Assembly: GCA_958295605.1 (NCBI GenBank)
Contig: OY282506.1
Span: forward strand, 7,457,501 to 7,521,500
Source: Ajuga chamaepitys
Lineage: Eukaryota > Streptophyta > Magnoliopsida > Lamiales > Lamiaceae
Length of the DNA: 64,000 nt
Direction of reading: 5' to 3'
In this document: one piece after another, positions 34,405-46,494 of the stretch
Layout of the letters: every line of letters starts with the position of its first letter
How positions within the stretch are numbered: position 1 is the first letter of the stretch
The notes under the pieces: model-generated
What the model was told of the DNA's origin: nothing
Databases searched by the model: none
The model's input: the letters and a program-made list of their open reading frames with translations, nothing else
Translations under genes and position numbers: made by a program

Positions 34405-35190
34405 ATGGCGACAAACAAATCCTTCTTTCATCCCGCTCTTGCGGTATCGAATATTCGCAATCACATCTCGATCACTTTGGAGCTGGAAAATGTTCAATAC
34501 TCGACTTGGGCAGAATTATTCAAAATCCATGCACGATCCCATCGTGTTCTTCATCACATTCTGCCAGAATCTACGCCGGCCGTTCCTCCTCCCACCACCG
34601 CTGACGAGACAGAATTGTGGAGTACTCTTGACGCTACAGTTCTTGGCTGGATTTATTCTACTATTTCTTCTGACCTCCTTCATACAATATTGGAACCCGA
34701 TTCCACTGCTGCCGACGCCTGGACCCGACTGAAAAACATCTTCCAGGACAACAAGAATTCCTGTGCGGTTACACTGGAGCAAGAATTCTCGCATACGACA
34801 ATGGAGTCATTTACTTCGGCTTCCGCTTACTGTCAGAAACTCAAAAAAATCTGGCTGATCAGTTAAAGAACGTCGGTGCCCCGGTGTCCAACGACCGGTT
34901 GGTTTTACAGATGGTGGCCGGCTTATCGGAGGCGTATAGCGCGGTGGGCACTCTCCTCCGGCAAAGCAGTCCTCTGCCAGAATTTTACAAAGCCCGTTCG
35001 ATGATTGTACTCGAGGAAGCCGGGCTTGCCAAGAAGGCAGCTTCCTCCGCCGCCTTTATCGCCGCCTCGCCGGACTCCGTCCCGCCGTCGGCTGTGCAGT
35101 CCGGCAAACCCGCCGGCGCTCCTGGGTCGTCTTCTACGGGTCGCCGCAACCAACGGAAAAAAGGGGGCAAAGGGGGACGTCCAGCGGGCC
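34405..35190 (+). pseudogene. Copia gag, frameshifted
   Basis: The start MATNKSFF at 34405 opens a Gag of the plant Copia UBN2 type (YSTWAELFKIHAR, WTRLKNIFQDN, ALTLE-type helices). The frame is lost in an A7 run at 34843-34849 (net +2 or -1). It resumes in another frame with SNDRLVLQMVAGLSEAY and continues to about 35160-35190, where a second shift occurs among A and G runs. The C-terminal part is Pro/Trp/Gln-rich (PSPWPMPWTYQQWPTSW) and I see no CCHC zinc knuckle. Gag would form the virus-like particle. This copy cannot make it without two corrections. Confidence 0.82.
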
Positions 35191-36907
35191 CACTTTCAGC
35201 AACAATCCTGGGCCCACTTCTGGGCCAAACTTTGGGCCCAATCAACCCAAGTACCAGATGCCGTCACCTTGGCCCATGCCTTGGACTTACCAACAGTGGC
35301 CCACTTCTTGGCCCAACATCCCACCTTGCCCCTACCCAACGAGTACTTGGCCCCAACAGGCTGCCCCGTCGGCTCGTTCCCAGCCCGTCTCCAGTGGCCA
35401 GCCAGGCCTCCTTGGCCCACGTCCCCAAGCATATGCTGCTACCTCCTCCGTCTCAGCAACGGATATCGATTCCGCCATGCATACCCTCGGTCTTAACCCG
35501 CCCGATGGAAACTGGTATATGGACACGGGGGCGACATCTCATATGACCTCGGCACCAGGTATGCTCTCGTCTTATTCTCGATTGAGCTCTCCCACTGGTA
35601 TAATTGTCGGTAATGGTCATTCTATTCCAATTAACGGTCGTGGACATGCATGTTTATCTCACACTAATCCTCCCCTTGCACTTAACAATGTTCTTCATGC
35701 TCCTGATATTGTTAAAAATTTAATCTCCGTTCGAAAATTCACCACTGATAACTCTGTTACTGTTGAGTTTGATCCATTTGGGTTTTCTGTAAGGGATCTG
35801 CGGACGGGGATTACTCGCATGAGATGTGACAGTCAAGGGGCTCTCTATCCCATTTCCAAAGCTAGTACTTCACCTACCGCATTGGCGGCTATTTCTCCTA
35901 CTTTATGGCATCATCTTCTAGGACATCCTGGGGATTCTGTGTTTAATGCTCTTAGACAGAATAATGCAATTAAGTGTTCTCAATTTTCATCGTCGTCTGT
36001 TTGTCAATCGTGTGTTTTTGGCAAGCAAACGCATTTACCCTTTTTTGATTCTACATCACATACTATATTACCATTCGATATTGTTCATAGCGATGTTTGG
36101 ACATCTCCTGTTTTGAGTAGTATGGGCCATCGTTATTATGTGTTGTTTTTGGATGATTATTCTAATTTTTTATGGACTTATCCTATATCACATAAATCAC
36201 ATGTGTTTCAAGCCTTTATTTCTTTTCGCACATATATTAAGACTCAGTTTGGCATGGATATTAAAACTTTTCAATGTGATAATGGGAAGGAATTCGATAC
36301 TCACTCTTTTCGCCAGTTTGCTACTAACACTGGCATGGGCTTCAGGTTTTCCTGTCCTTACACCTCTTCCCAAAATGGTAAAGCGGAACGTCAGATTCGT
36401 ACGATAAATAACATGCTCCGCACTCTTTTGGCTCATGCTTCGCTTCCCCTATCATTTTGGCACCATGCACTACACATGGCCACTTACCTCCTCAACATCC
36501 TTCCGAAGAAACACTTCTCCTATACGTGCCCTCTCCGCCGTCTATATCACAAAGAACCTCTTTATTCTCACATTCGTGTGTTTGGGTGTCTTTGCTTTCC
36601 ACTCCTTCCTTCGGCCTCTACTAATAAGTTACAACCCAGGTCATCGCCTTGTGTTTTCCTTGGCTTTCCCTCTGCACATCGGGGATATAAGTGTTATGAT
36701 ATGGCGGCCAATAAGATCATAATTTGCCGACATGTTCTGTTCGATGAGACGCGCTTTCCATTTGCTACCTTATCCTCCCCCACTCAGGATTATTCGGCTC
36801 TTGATGACTCTTTGTCGCCTTATGTTCGCCATCATCTTACTACCTCGTCTACATCTCCCCCCACCTCCTCCACCTCGTTCCCCCCCCCCCCCAGCTCCCC
36901 CTATTCC
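35191..36907 (+). pseudogene. Copia protease-integrase part of pol
   Basis: An open frame carries the protease active site MDTGATSHM (counting from Met 35258, Asp 89). The integrase zinc region has H-H-C-C in LLGHPGD...CQSCVFGK. The integrase core keeps its D, D and E within HSDVW, CDNGKEF and QNGKAER. After the core comes the GKR-type region FGCLCFPLLP...FLGF. The frame ends in a C13 homopolymer at 36880-36892, where slippage moves it into the frame used by the next segment. Catalytic residues of both enzymes look intact. Confidence 0.88.
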
Positions 36908-38560
36908 TAATCGCCCTGTCACTATGGGTCAGCGCGGGATCTATAAGCCCAAACAAATATTCACTCTCCACTCTGCCGTACAACCATCACCTCTCCCTAA
37001 AAACCCTCACTCTGCATTACAAGACCCTAATTGGAAAATGGCTATGCATGATGAATTTAATGCTCTTATCGCGAATAAGCTCTTATCGCGAATAAGACGT
37101 GGGTTTTAGTACCTCGTCCGCCTGGGGTTAATATTATTCGTTCTATGTGGATTTTTACTCATAAAGAACGTGCTGATGGTTCTGTTGAGCGGCATAAAGC
37201 CCGTCTTGTAGGTGATGGAAAGACTCAGCAGGTGGGAATTGATTGCGGTGAGACCTTTAGTCCGGTTGTTAAACCAGCGACCATCAGGACCGTTCTTAGC
37301 CTGGCCCTTGCTAAGAATTGGTCCATTCATCAACTTGATGTGAAGAATGCCTTCTTACATGGAGAACTTGGCGACCGGGTGTACATGCATCAACCGTTCG
37401 GCTTTCGTGATTCAAAATATCCTAACCATGTATGTTTGTTGCAAGAAACTTTATATGGCTTGAAACAGGCACCTCGAGCTTGGAACAAGTGGTTCACAGA
37501 TTTTGTGGCTACATCGGGGTTTTCTCGGACTCACTCGGACCACTCGCTGTTTGTCTTCCGTAATGGTACTCAAATGGCTTACTTACTGTTATACGTGGAT
37601 GATATCATTCTCACTGCATCATCCTGTGCTCTCCGCCGGTCTATCATAACTCGATTAAGTTCCGAATTTGCCATGAAGGATCTCGGGTCCTTGCATTATT
37701 TCTTGGGTATTGCTGTCTCACCCCATCCGAATGGTCTATTTTTGTCTCAACGAAAGTATGCCATGGATGTTCTCAACCGTGCTGGTCTTTCGTCATGTAA
37801 ACCGGCACTCACCCCTGTTGACACTAAACCTAAGCTCAGCTCTCATGATAGTCCTCTTCTGACAGATCCGAAATTGTACCGCAGTCTTGCCGGGGCTTTG
37901 CAATATCTGACGTTTACTCGACCAGATATTGCCTATGCAGTACAACAGGTGTGTTTATTTATGCATTCTCCTCGCGAAATCCACTTCGCAGCTCTGAAAC
38001 GCATACTCCGCTATATCCAGGGGACGATCGATTTTGGATTACATCTTTATGCCTCGTCTCCCACATCTCTCGTCTCCTACACTGATGCCGACTGGGGGGG
38101 TTGCCCAGACACTCGACGGTCTACTTCTGGGTACTGTGTTTTCCTCGGTGATAATCTTATATCCTGGTCTGCCAAGAGACAGTCTACACTCTCTCGTTCC
38201 AGTGCCGAAGCTGAGTATCGCGGTGTGGCCAATGTCGTCTCCGAATCCTGTTGGCTCCGCAATCTACTTCTTGAACTACATTGTCCTCTGACTACCGCTA
38301 CTCTTGTATACTGTAATAATATCAGCACCATATACCTCACGGGCAACCCTGTTCAACATCAACGAACGAAACACATTGAAATGGACATTCATTTTGTCCG
38401 CGAACACGTTGCTCGCGGTCAAGTTCGGGTTCTCCATGTCCCCTCCCGTTATCAACTGGCGGATGTCTTCACCAAAGGTCTGCCTCAGGTGTTATTTGAA
38501 GAATTTCGGGCCAATCTCAGCGTCCGACCTCCTCTCGCTACGATTGCGGGGGTGTCTTAG
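36893..38560 (+). pseudogene. Copia reverse transcriptase-RNase H part of pol
   Basis: After the C-run the frame continues through MAMHDEFNALIANK. A 17-bp tandem duplication (37063-37096) then shifts it again. From 37145 the frame is open for 471 codons to a TAG overlapping the 3' LTR start (38558). Reverse transcriptase shows QLDVKNAFLHG, LYGLKQAPRAW and YVDD (residues 150-153 from Met 37145). RNase H shows YTDADWGG and SSAEAEYRG, but the usual catalytic CDN motif reads CNN (residue 391, codon 38315-38317). The ADVFTKGLP C-terminal motif is present. Loss of that Asp should inactivate RNase H. Confidence 0.88.
37063..37096 (+). repeat. 17-bp tandem duplication in Copia pol
   Basis: ctcttatcgcgaataag is repeated exactly twice (37063-37079, 37080-37096). 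Seventeen extra bases shift the reading frame by two. Confidence 0.95.
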
Positions 38561-38716
38561 ATAATATATTTAGATAATATCTTGTATATCTTTGTATATC
38601 TTGTAATTTGAGTACATATATTGTATCCCAGAATAGATGCCTAGATGATAGGAAATTGATTGTATAAGTTGACCCTGTTTGGTTAATGAGAGGGACGAAG
38701 ATTTCATAATCTTATA
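38555..38716 (+). repeat. 3' LTR of the Copia element
   Basis: It is 162 bp, the same length as the 5' LTR and differing at one base. It is preceded by the GCGGGGGTG purine tract and followed by the gcgaa target duplication. Confidence 0.88.
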
Positions 38717-39065
38717 GCGAATTCCTATTTTCTAGGCATAGATTAGTAAAATCGCGCAGAAATGTAATTATAATTTTCTTCTACAAAACAAGAAACTGGA
38801 AAAGGTAAGAAAAAGAAAGTAAGAACACAGAGAAAAAGAAAATCTACTTCTATTATAAAAGTGTGAGTTGTTTCTTACAAAATTTGATTTGCCTATTATA
38901 TCCTTAATGAATTTGAATTTTTAAGGTTAGTTTGGTAACTATATTTTAAAGTTTTATTATAAACTTATATCTTTGAATCTTTTTTATATATAGTTAGACA
39001 AAATTTGATTTGCCTATTATATTATTAATGAATTTTAGTTTTTTAAGGTTAGTTTATTAACTATA

Positions 39066-39092
39066 CTAGCAGTATTTCCCGTGCGATGCACG
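39066..39092 (-). repeat. 3' terminus of a minus-strand Helitron nested in Helitron C
   Basis: On the minus strand a CGTGC-ATC-GCACG hairpin (39092-39080) is followed by CTAG (39069-39066) and T. The body would extend to the right. I could not identify its 5' end. Confidence 0.7.
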
Positions 39093-40215
39093 ATTTATAA
39101 ATTTAAATGAATAAATAATAAGAATTTTAATATAACAATATTATATTAATGTATGATAAGAGATGAAAAGTTGTATGTTAATAAAAGAAGAGTTAATGAA
39201 AAATATTAAAAAATTTGAGTAAGTTACATAATATCATAATAGTATTTGTTTTCATTAATGTAATAATATCTCTATCATCCATGTATATAGGTCATGTTGA
39301 CAATCTTGTACAAAGAATGAGTGTATATATATTTATATTTATAATTTTATGAGAAACTTTTATATTTATCCAAAGTATCTAATTTTTTTTAAATATAATT
39401 CAAAAGTTTTTAGTGAGTAACAATAAAACTACATTCTAAGTTTATTAATTTCAATTTGTAGCACAAACACACTAATAATTAATCCACATAAATAACCAAC
39501 AAACAATTATTTATCTTTAATTTCATTTATTTATACAATATGCTGTCAAACTATAGATCGATAATAGATGACTAATTTAATTTATTATACAAAAAAATTA
39601 TAAATGAAAGAAAAAGATGTTTTCTATTTCAAAAAATAATTTTTTTTGCAAAAAAATATATTAAAATTATAAACTAAAATTATAAAATATTTACTAAATA
39701 ATATAATTTTTATATTTATATATGATTAAAAAAATTAATAGAGAGAGGAAAACAAAATCCAAATTAAGTTATTTCCAAATAAACTGCTTTATACCAAAAA
39801 TAATATTTTCCATATAAAATGTTTTATACCAAAAATAATGTCATCCAAAAATGGCAAAAATAATACTATTTATTGGATATGATATATTTTCTAAAATAAC
39901 AATGTGGTATTAATTGCATAAAATCGTGGCATTTATTGAATCGGATTTATTTTCTAAAAGGTCTCTTACTAAAAGTGGATTGTTATGTGGGCGGGAAAAT
40001 GGATGTTTTTTCCGGATATAGACTTAATTGTTGTTATATATAAGAAGATTCTCAAAGTTTTATTTATTTGGTTAGAGCCCTATATAGTTCATCTATCAAT
40101 TCATAGATATGATACACTAAAAAAATCATGGATATGATATGTAATTCATCTAATGGCATAAGTTAAACCTACATATTGATCATATTCTATATATATTTTT
40201 TTTTATTTTTAATAA

Positions 40216-40216
<1 letters not shown>

Positions 40217-40290
<74 letters not shown>
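40217..40290. repeat. (ATT)n microsatellite
   Basis: About 24 ATT units. A 63-codon poly-Ile open frame over it is an artefact of the repeat. Confidence 0.95.
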
Positions 40291-40291
<1 letters not shown>

Positions 40292-40715
40292 GTTTCTTTA
40301 TAAATTTCTTATCTCTTTTATGATGAGATTCGTTTATATAATTGTCAAAAAAAAAAAAAAACTATAGAAAAAGAAAAAAAAAAACCATTAATTAGCAAAA
40401 TTTTAAGGCTAATTTAGTAACTTTATTTTTTTAAGTTTTATTTATTTAGTAAGATTCATTTTATAATTGAAATTCATCTCTCAAGTCTCAACTTATGAAA
40501 TTTTCTATCACATTTAATATAATATATAGTTCGACTGATGATATAAGCTGAACCTAAATATTCATAATATATTATTATTTATGTGTGGTAAAAATACATT
40601 ATATTCTTTTTATTTGTTTATATTTTATTCGATCCTTCATAAATTTCTAATAATTTTTTAATTGGTTTCTTCTATAATTGAAGAGAAATGAGAAAGGCCG
40701 ATTAGCACAAAGGTA

Positions 40716-41880
40716 CTTACAATAAGTAAAATTACTTTAGTATATGATTCTTAGGATATTGAATAATTGAAGTTACACAAAAGATATTTATGTATTTATA
40801 AGAAAATTATAGAAATTTAAACATATTATAGGACTTTAGTAACTTCAAAGTTTGACTTTTTAACTAGAATAATGATTCCAAGACTTTTAATTTCGAATAA
40901 TGGTACTTTAGAGTTATTTAGATATTAAATATTTGCAAAACTATTAAGTTTTTTGTGTTTTCATGGTGAAAAAAATACTAAAAGGTTTTACGATTAGCAA
41001 CAATAAGAAAAAAAAAACTATACACATAAAAATTAGAACAATTGAATAATAGTGAAAGCTCTTATTTATCATTTTTCATTTTGGAGATTTTTTTTTTTTA
41101 GTTTACTTTTTTCTTTTTAATTTAGGTACGTAGTTATAATATATATATACCAATTCTACTAACCATAACAAAAAAAAAAAGGAATTGACAGGACAACTAT
41201 AGTGTATCATATTCCTTTTATTTACTCTTAAATTTTGTGAATCGATCTTTCTCATTTCTCTACAATTGTAAAAGACCCAATTAGAAGAACTATATGAAAT
41301 TTATGAAGAACTGAAAAAAGTATATTAAAAAATTAAAAAATAATATAATGTATAATACTAAAAAGGAATAAGAATATAAGATATTATGAATATTAAAGTA
41401 CTTTAGTTTATCGTTCTCAAAATATTAAATAATTAAAATTTACACAAAAGATATTTATATATGTATAAAAAATTATAGAAAATTAAGCATAGTTTAACAA
41501 GAGTTTAATAGCTCCAAACTTTGACTTCTTTGTTAGGATGATAACCACAAGAATCTTAACTTGCAATAGTGGTATACAATAAAGATATTTAGGTACTAAA
41601 TGTTATATTAAGTTTTTTGTGTATTCATGGCGAAAAAGTACTATTAGATTTTAGGATTAGCAACAAGAAGAAAAAATCATATACATAAAAATCAGAATAA
41701 TGAATAATATTGAAAACTCTTATTGATTTAATTTATCATCTTTAATTTTTTGGAGATAATTTTTTTGTTTACTTTTTTTTTTTTAATTTAGGTATGGTAC
41801 ATAGCTATAACATATATATACTCATTCCAATAACTACAACAAAAAATATGTTGACAAGACGACGATAGTGTATTATATAA
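40716..41880. repeat. Roughly 500-bp tandem segmental repeat inside Helitron C
   Basis: Copies lie at about 40716-41210 and 41370-41880. Shared landmarks are acacaaaagatatttat, attaagttttttgtgt and ggattagcaacaa(t/g)aag. A third, more degraded trace may follow to about 42060. Confidence 0.7.
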
Positions 41881-43368
41881 TATTTAATTTGTCACAATAT
41901 ATGAATGACTCAAGATTAATAATACTTATATGATAAAATATTTAAAATATGTAAAATTTAATAGTTTAATATGATTTCAATAGTTATAAGTTTGACTTCA
42001 TAGTCGAATAATAGACACAAGATTGTTGACATATGATCGTACTTATATTTTTTTATTATATAAAAATGATTGAAAGTTAAATTAAACAAATGTCATTAAA
42101 GAATTTTTGGAAAAAATAGATGAAATTAAATTAAATCTTTTAGTCTAAAAAATGTAAACGTTATATGTCAGAACAATATGTAAATGGTTCACAATGATTT
42201 ATATTATTATGTATAAATTATTAACAAATTCTTACATAGTGTTTGGTCATAAATAAAACAGTCAACTCTTATTATAAATATAAACTAGAATAATACTTAT
42301 CTAATAGTAACAATTTATTTGTCTAAATTTGAATATTATAAATTTGCTACTTGCAATAATCTCCCTAAATTTCTAAATTATTGAAGTATCAATATTATAA
42401 CAATGTGAAACAATAATAGAAGTTATATAAGTTATCTAATGAAAAATAAGATTTGAATATGTAATATTTAGACTAAAGTGTAAACTATTGAATTGATCAA
42501 GTGTTAGAGCATAGTATTTAAACTTCATTATAATATAAACTTGAAGCAAGTACTAAAATGAAAGAATAAAATGACTTTGCATGTGAAATTGCTATGTTAT
42601 ATTTTAAAATTGACTTTTGAGTAAGTAAAAGGACATGTTAGAAAATTGTATGTATTTTTGTGTATACCACTTTATCAAAGTCCAACAATAGAAAATAATG
42701 TCAAAACAATTGAATAAGAACTATATGATGATAAAATGAATAGAAGTGAGAAAATGAATTGTGAAGAAAGATAACACAAACTTATGAATAGACTTTATTA
42801 TTAGTAGATATAACTTTATTAACATAATAAACAAAATTATAAAAAAAAAACTAGCGTAAAAATTATGAATATTAAAGGGTCTAAGTAAATTTTCATTATG
42901 AAAAAAATTATAATAGACGAGTCTAGATAATATAATTGAAAAATCAAAGGATAAATTAATATATATGATAGAGTTAGACATATTATACTATGAGAAAAGT
43001 ATACAAAAACAAAAATTAAATATCTATATTATAGGTAGATGTACATACAAGTTAATTATTACAATGTAGTATTTCAAAATTTGGATTAAACTAGGCATAC
43101 ATTTAGCCTTACTGTTTAAATTTAGATTAAACTAGCAATATATATGTTAACAAGCTAAATTTCTTTGTATGAGCATTACTAAGTAAATATAAATCGAATT
43201 ATTATACTTGTAGGAAATGAGATTATATATTATATTTATTTTCAATGATTTAGAATAATGAAATCGATATATTTCATAAGTGACATTTATAGACATTACA
43301 ACAAGAGAAAATAATAATTGATTTACGAATTTTATTGAATTTATAAAGTATACGATAAAGTCATTTAA

Positions 43369-43377
<9 letters not shown>

Positions 43378-43456
<79 letters not shown>

Positions 43457-43457
43457 G
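43378..43457. repeat. (TA)n(GA)n compound microsatellite
   Basis: About 18 TA units run directly into about 20 GA units with one ATA interruption. Confidence 0.95.
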
Positions 43458-45293
43458 AAAACGATAAAAGTAGCTTATATATGAAATCAGTAATAGAGAT
43501 ATACGAAGATATAAAAACTATAAATGCATTGGTAGTGATATTGTGTAAATTTAAGTACTATTGGTCTATACAATGGATCGATTTTATTCAAATAAGTCTA
43601 TAAGTTGAACATAATTTTTAATCACATACCTTACACATCTACATAAATATATACTCACTGATGTTATACTTTTAATAGTTGATGTAATTTTAGTAGACCA
43701 AAGAAAAAAACTGTTATGGTAGAAAATTGGAGAGAGACATAAAAATCACAAGGTTTATAATAATTGGAGTTTAGACCGAGGTGTGAAATTTTATTGAGAA
43801 ATAATAAAATGGCAAACGAAAAAATTAGTGCACATGAATAGTTGCAATTCTTTTAAATATTTAAAATCTAACATTAAACAAATTATTAAATCGATAAAAA
43901 TATTATATATATATATATATATATTTTAAGCATATGTAATAACTTGATAGATGAATGTACTATGCTATATAAATTATAGGGTACAATAAAGAATAAAATA
44001 AACGATAAAGAAATAATGAACTAAGTTGTACTATGAATTATTCAATTGTACCATGTGAATAAGTATCACATAATTAAATTAAAACATGGTGAAAAATAAA
44101 GAAAAGTGAAATGTGAATGTTAATATTAACTTGACAATAGATTAGAAAATTAATTACGTCGAATAAAGTACGGTATAGTTTAAATAAAAAATAAAATGAG
44201 AAAAATAAAATCGGAATGCGTGGTTTAATCATGTATATATAAGACTTTTAAATGGATGTGCAATGTTTGAAAAAATTAGGAGTTTTCACTATAACTAAAT
44301 AAGGATATTAAAGACATTACAAATTATGTAAAACATTTATTATATTTTATATAGATTGTAGCATGTGTCTTGATTGAAGATTGTGAGATACTATGTACAT
44401 AGTCAATCTTCCATAAAAAATATTATTTATTTTGTAATTATACTATAGTATGATTTTTATTGTAAGTCACACATAATTTTTAAATTTCGACGTTGCATTA
44501 AGAAAATAATTAAGGAAAATTGAAATAAGCAATCTTAAATCAATAAGTACATTATATTAAAGAGGGTTATACTTAATAATTAAAAAAAAAAAATTAGAAA
44601 ATAGCTTTCATGACAAAAGTTGGATGTTGGACCTTGATACTAAGTTGTTGGAAGTTTTTCCTCACATTAAAATATGTAAAGAATTTCATGTGCAAATGTA
44701 TATTGAAATCGAAATTATTTATTAGAGAATTATAGAAAAGTACGTTAGACCTAATATTTTGTGTGTATATAAACAAATAATTGACTTATGAATGTCAGTT
44801 GATGATATAATTAATGAGACAATTAAAAATGTGTTTTTCTTCAAATGTCAATGATTTGGTGCAAAACATAAAAATATATGCCTCATTATTCCGTATATAG
44901 TTTTTCAATCATCGTATAAGATATATTAATGATGATCGAGTCTGTATAATAAGAAGTAAACAATTGTTTGAATAAATCAAACTTTACGTGTATAATAGAA
45001 AATTTTGTAAGACTAAATATTTCTACAATATATCATGATATGTCGTTTTTTACGAATCTTTTAACATTAATTATTATAACTTATTTAATTGAGACTAACG
45101 TTATTTAACTTTTCTATTTCTCTTTTGTGATTCTTTTAGTTCTTAGTTGATTCAAAATTATGTTTGTTCAATGGATTAATTTTTATTACATTGATCTATG
45201 AAATTATGTATATATATTACAGTGATCACAATGTACAATTATTTTATGTTCAAATTAATTTTTTTTTATTAAATAATAATAAAAAATTATAAC

Positions 45294-45310
45294 CACGTAC
45301 AACGCACGTG
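45294..45310 (+). repeat. Helitron C subterminal hairpin
   Basis: CACGTAC-AAC-GCACGTG has 7-bp arms with one mismatch and lies eight bases before the terminal CTAG. Confidence 0.75.
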
Positions 45311-45321
45311 CGTAGTGCTAG

Positions 45322-45932
45322 TATCTAAAAAAATAGAGGCGTAGAACTAGGCGGTTCTCTCAAACTCAGGGCGACGACAACCTTTATCGGCGGCATAGTC
45401 CTCTGATTCTCCGTTGATCTGTAAATTGTGAAGTTGACGCAAATAGAGTTTGACAATGCATTATTTTTTATTCCAAGTAGGCTGTAATTCGAATTTGGTT
45501 GGTATTTTCATTGGCCTATTTCTGTTTTATTTTGCATTTCTCATTTTTGTTGGATATTCCTCTACAAATCTTAATTTCATGGTTACTTTTTTTCTCTGAT
45601 GTTAATTTAAGAAGTAATTTTGATAGGCTTCCACAATGACAGTTTTATGGATTGCATTTAAGATGTAATATTGGTAAGAATCATCTCATATTAATTATCT
45701 GAAACATTGAGTATCCGTATAGTATTGCCCTTGATAAAAGTAATTTTCACAATTGTGTGAAAAGCCGTTCATGTGGTTATAAACATGTCTTGATTATTTG
45801 ATTTCACTTACTTAAAAATTAGTTGATATTTGTTTGTGGTTGTCTTTGTGTGTTGCCTGGTGTCAATGTTCTCCTTCTTGGTTATAGGTTTTCACATTCT
45901 ATTTTTCCTATTTTGCCTAAAGAGTGGAAAGA
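45322..45932. other. Unassigned region, possible 5' end of a former gene
   Basis: No long frame is seen. A moderately GC-rich stretch (45345-45430) looks like a 5' UTR, and a splice-like tataggttttcac lies shortly before the small frame at 45933. Evidence for a gene is weak. Confidence 0.3.
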
Positions 45933-45975
45933 TGTCCAAAAAGGATGAGCATAGAGTGTTTATTCATTTGGACTT

Positions 45976-46489
45976 TGATAAAGCGCAATCCGTTATCAAA
46001 TAAACTTCGAACGTAAAACCCCTTTTCGCAACGTAAATCAATGCAAGAAATCTAAAGAACACAGAATGTACGTGGTTCGATCCGGAGATCTACGTCCACG
46101 GACTGAAAATATCACCTGCCGAGGTGTTTCTTCACTATCCTTTTGAAATTACACCTGCCGAGGTGTTTCTTCACTATCCTTTTGAAATTACACGCAACTG
46201 TTTCAGAATACAAAAAGTCAACCTCAATTTTGAGTACAATTCTCCTACTTATACTACTCAACTCAAAACCCTAACTAACTCCCTACAATCGCGCCTATTA
46301 TCGTTGCATGGAGGTTGGGAGCAGATCGTGGGCCAAGAACGTGGGGTACGTCGCAATTGGGCCACGCTATTTTGAGCGCACGTTTCTGGGCCGGTTGTTG
46401 GGCTTATCCTCCTGAGCTCAGTTGCTCGGGTCGGGTTGATCTGGTCCGGAGTGTCAATCCGACCCGGAGTTATTGGGCCACACCTATCA
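45976..46489 (-). mobile_element. Solo LTR of a Tat-type Gypsy element
   Basis: This 514-bp LTR is flanked by a perfect duplication gactt (45971-45975, 46490-46494). The plus strand starts TGATAAAGCGCAATCC and ends CACACCTATCA, the reverse complement of the LTR style of the 22328 element. Shared blocks include the antisense of ggatcgaaccacgtaaat and gccgaggtgtttctt. It therefore lies in the opposite orientation to the full-length element and belongs to a related, not identical, subfamily. Confidence 0.9.
46113..46190. repeat. 39-bp tandem duplication inside the solo LTR
   Basis: Two exact units (46113-46151, 46152-46190) begin cacctgccgaggtgtttctt. Confidence 0.92.
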
Positions 46490-46494
46490 GACTT

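Larger units (their letters stand above)
34147..38716 (+). mobile_element. Ty1/Copia LTR retrotransposon with 162-bp LTRs (Ale-like)
   Basis: Two 162-bp LTRs (34147-34308, 38555-38716) differ at one base and are flanked by the 5-bp duplication gcgaa (34142-34146, 38717-38721). A TGGTATCAG primer-binding site follows the first LTR directly and a GCGGGGGTG purine-rich tract precedes the second. The domain order gag, protease, integrase, reverse transcriptase, RNase H is Copia. Very short LTRs and a UBN2-type Gag suggest the Ale lineage. LTR ends read TC...TA rather than TG...CA. Four frame disruptions make it non-autonomous. Confidence 0.92.
38844..45321 (+). mobile_element. Helitron C, AT-rich, internally repeated
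   Basis: The 5' end A|TCTACTTCTATTATAAAAGTG matches the 5' style of the other Helitrons. The 3' end is CTAG (45318-45321) followed by T, with a hairpin (CACGTAC-AAC-GCACGTG, one mismatch) eight bases upstream. It is 6.5 kb and about four-fifths AT. No coding sequence survives. It contains a minus-strand Helitron 3' end (39066), an (ATT)n and a (TA)n(GA)n tract, and a roughly 500-bp segment repeated at 40716 and 41370. It may be a composite of nested elements rather than one unit. Confidence 0.65.

Noticed and set aside
40176..40367. 63-codon poly-Ile frame
   Set aside because: Translation of the (ATT)n microsatellite.
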